Shown piece after piece: positions 62,802 to 64,000 of a stretch of 64,000 nucleotides of DNA. Origin of the DNA: Methylomonas sp. (lineage in GTDB: Bacteria; Pseudomonadota; Gammaproteobacteria; Methylococcales; Methylomonadaceae). The notes beneath the pieces are model-generated. The model worked only from the letters and a program-made list of their open reading frames with translations. It was not told the origin of the DNA and made no database searches. The stretch is from contig NZ_JALOBS010000019.1 of NCBI RefSeq assembly GCF_023228165.1, forward strand, positions 46,008 to 110,007, read 5' to 3'. How positions within the stretch are numbered: the first letter of the stretch is position 1; each line of letters starts with the position of its first letter. Position numbers and translations under genes: made by a program.

Positions 62802-63520
62802 CAGGCGGCCTCATTTAAAGTGAGGAGTTGCAATCTGCTTTGAATATCCTGTTCATCCAGCTTTAAATCCCGAAATTCTATCTTGCCATAACCTCTTGAG
62901 CCGGAACCGCCCAGACCGGTCAATTCCAACAGTTTCAAACCCACCAAAACGGTTTGGATCAGGTCTTCGTTGTCATGGACGCGAATGGTCAGGTTAAAGT
63001 CGAATTTGGCGGTGGCGGGAACGCGCTCGGTGTTTCTGGGGTGTTCCGCAGTGCCTCTGATTCGGTCTATGGTATTCTCCATTTTGACTTCAGTGAGCAG
63101 CAGGTTTTTGTCGTTCATTTGTTTCGCCCATTCCGAATCTAGCGAACAATCCCAAAATGCTAAACGGCTAGGACCAATTTCTTTTACCAATGCTTCGTCA
63201 ATATCGCCATCAGGCGCACCACCAAACAGTTTGAGCAAGTCTTTGGCTTTGTTTTCTAGTTTTGGGTCGAGTTTCTTTAGATGTTTAAAGCTCAGGGGGT
63301 GTCCATCGGTTTGCGCGACCACCCCTAAATGCCATTCCAGCAAGCTGCGGATTTTACCTTTGATGCTGGAACCGGGAATATACGGTTCCAGGGTAATGGG
63401 ATTTTTAATTACCGGATTATCGGTGCCGCCGATATGAATTTCGGTGTTACCGCTGCCAATATGTAAACCGCTGAGTAATTCGATTTGGCCGGTGAGTTTT
63501 TGAATGTGAGTTAATTGCAT
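62801..63520 (-). CDS. csm3: Type III-A CRISPR complex backbone subunit Csm3
   Basis: Cas7-family RAMP protein that forms the filament and cuts target RNA. The start at 63520 (MQLTHIQKLTGQIELLSGLHIGSG) has AGGAG 8 nt upstream; a longer frame from 63613 lacks one. The 239 residues have the glycine motif PGSSIKGKIRSLLE and GLGGSGSRGYGKIEF. A catalytic Asp, in the family located about 30-35 residues into the chain, may be D47 in IGGTDNP. It follows csm2 after 14 bp. Confidence 0.95.
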   Translation of the reverse strand: MQLTHIQKLTGQIELLSGLHIGSGNTEIHIGGTDNPVIKNPITLEPYIPGSSIKGKIRSLLEWHLGVVAQTDGHPLSFKHLKKLDPKLENKAKDLLKLFGGAPDGDIDEALVKEIGPSRLAFWDCSLDSEWAKQMNDKNLLLTEVKMENTIDRIRGTAEHPRNTERVPATAKFDFNLTIRVHDNEDLIQTVLVGLKLLELTGLGGSGSRGYGKIEFRDLKLDEQDIQSRLQLLTLNEAA

Positions 63521-63534
63521 AGCCAAATCTCCTA

Positions 63535-63891
63535 TTAGTTGGGGCGTTCTTGTTTGTAAAAGCCCATGAATGCTTCCATGAACAATTTGAAGGTATGCAA
63601 GGTTTGCGGACAAACAACTTGTTGTAAGCCTTTATGGATTAGCTCAACGAAATTGTCGTCCACTAACTTTCGACCTTTGGCGTAAGCTGCTTTGGCGTTG
63701 ATCATGCGGATAAACGGCAGGTATTCATCGAATTTGTCAGGTTGTTGTATGACTTTGGTGTCCCACAGTACGATCTCGTCATAAAATTTTCTTAGCTGGG
63801 TAGGCTTGTTGTCATTTTTTCTAAAGTCATCGCCTGCTATGAGTTTTGCGGCTTGTTGAGCAATACTGTTAAATAGAGTCTGCTCAGCAAA
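63535..63891 (-). pseudogene. csm2: csm2, 5' end missing at an apparent insertion boundary
   Basis: The minus-strand frame encodes 118 residues typical of the small helical Csm2 subunit (KPTQLRKFYDEIVLWD, YLPFIRMINAKAAYAKGRKLVDDNF, HTFKLFMEAFMGFYKQ). It has no ATG, GTG or TTG at a suitable position. An in-frame TGA lies at 63892-63894, where the sequence changes character. A few N-terminal residues appear to have been lost to an inserted element. The rest of the protein is intact, so a non-standard start cannot be ruled out. Confidence 0.8.
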
Positions 63892-64000
63892 TCAGCCTGT
63901 GCAATCGACCAACCGTCCGGGCAAATTGAAGATGACTCGCAGATATAAAAACATCTGTTCCCCAGCTTGGCTTAAAGCCGGGATAAAACCAGCGAAGCAT
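63892..64000. mobile_element. Possible end of an inserted element, runs off the window
   Basis: From about 63890 to the right edge the sequence no longer continues csm2. On the plus strand a short open frame starts at 63931 (MTRRYKNICSPAW) and runs off the edge; on the minus strand the frame reads a string without Cas similarity. The abrupt break suggests an insertion-sequence end, but no terminal repeat pair can be seen with one end only. Confidence 0.35.

Overview
This window is chromosomal DNA from a gammaproteobacterium. The gene neighbourhoods are classical for the class: rhodanese-secB-gpsA, a complete mraZ-to-lpxC division and cell-wall cluster, rho-trxA-rhlB, and nadC next to ampD. 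The moderate GC content, the NAD-coupled [NiFe] hydrogenase, the c-di-GMP proteins and the type III CRISPR locus would fit a methanotroph of the Methylococcales (Methylomonas-like). That placement is an inference; no methane-oxidation gene lies in the window.

Layout. 1-2.2 kb: the 5' part of a carboxy-terminal protease (ctpA) and the amidase activator envC, both on the minus strand. 2.6-4.9 kb: ArsR-type regulator, rhodanese, secB, gpsA. 5.2-23.7 kb: the whole dcw cluster (mraZ rsmH ftsL ftsI murE murF mraY murD ftsW murG murC murB ddlB ftsQ ftsA ftsZ lpxC) behind a good sigma70 promoter, with mostly overlapping or abutting genes. It ends in a bidirectional terminator shared with the convergent gene dciA. 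24.2-29.2 kb: hoxFUYH plus the maturation protease hoxW, a bidirectional NAD-linked hydrogenase. 29.3-35.7 kb: a gene-poor stretch with a diguanylate cyclase, sodB, a CYTH triphosphatase, small membrane proteins and a glycine-rich lipoprotein. 34.7-40.4 kb: an HD-GYP response regulator, a large hybrid histidine kinase and a separate NarL-type regulator. 40.6-51.6 kb: a SLATT-like membrane protein, a GH5 glucanase, an ABC-type exporter with a degenerate ATPase, rho, trxA, rhlB, a HAD nucleotidase, nudE, ampD, nadC, an AP2-like protein and a peroxiredoxin.

52.0-64.0 kb is the most unusual part: a type III-A CRISPR-Cas locus on the minus strand. From right to left it carries csm2 (5' end lost at an apparent insertion boundary), csm3, csm4, csm5, a CARF-HEPN ribonuclease, a REP-associated transposase, a short and apparently dead relative of the CARF-adenosine deaminase Cad1, a Card1/Can2-type CARF nuclease, a 25-repeat array, and a doubled adaptation module: Cas2, Cas1, a divergent Cas1-like protein without the catalytic residues, and a second Cas2. 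Four REP/BIME palindrome clusters sit only in this locus and have altered gene ends. cas10/csm1 and cas6 are not in the window and may lie beyond the right edge.

How it works together. The csm genes would form the crRNA-guided complex. Cas10, outside the window, would make cyclic oligoadenylates that switch on the CARF effectors. The adaptation genes would add spacers. The Cad1-like remnant and the Cas1-like paralogue are the best candidates for new biology.
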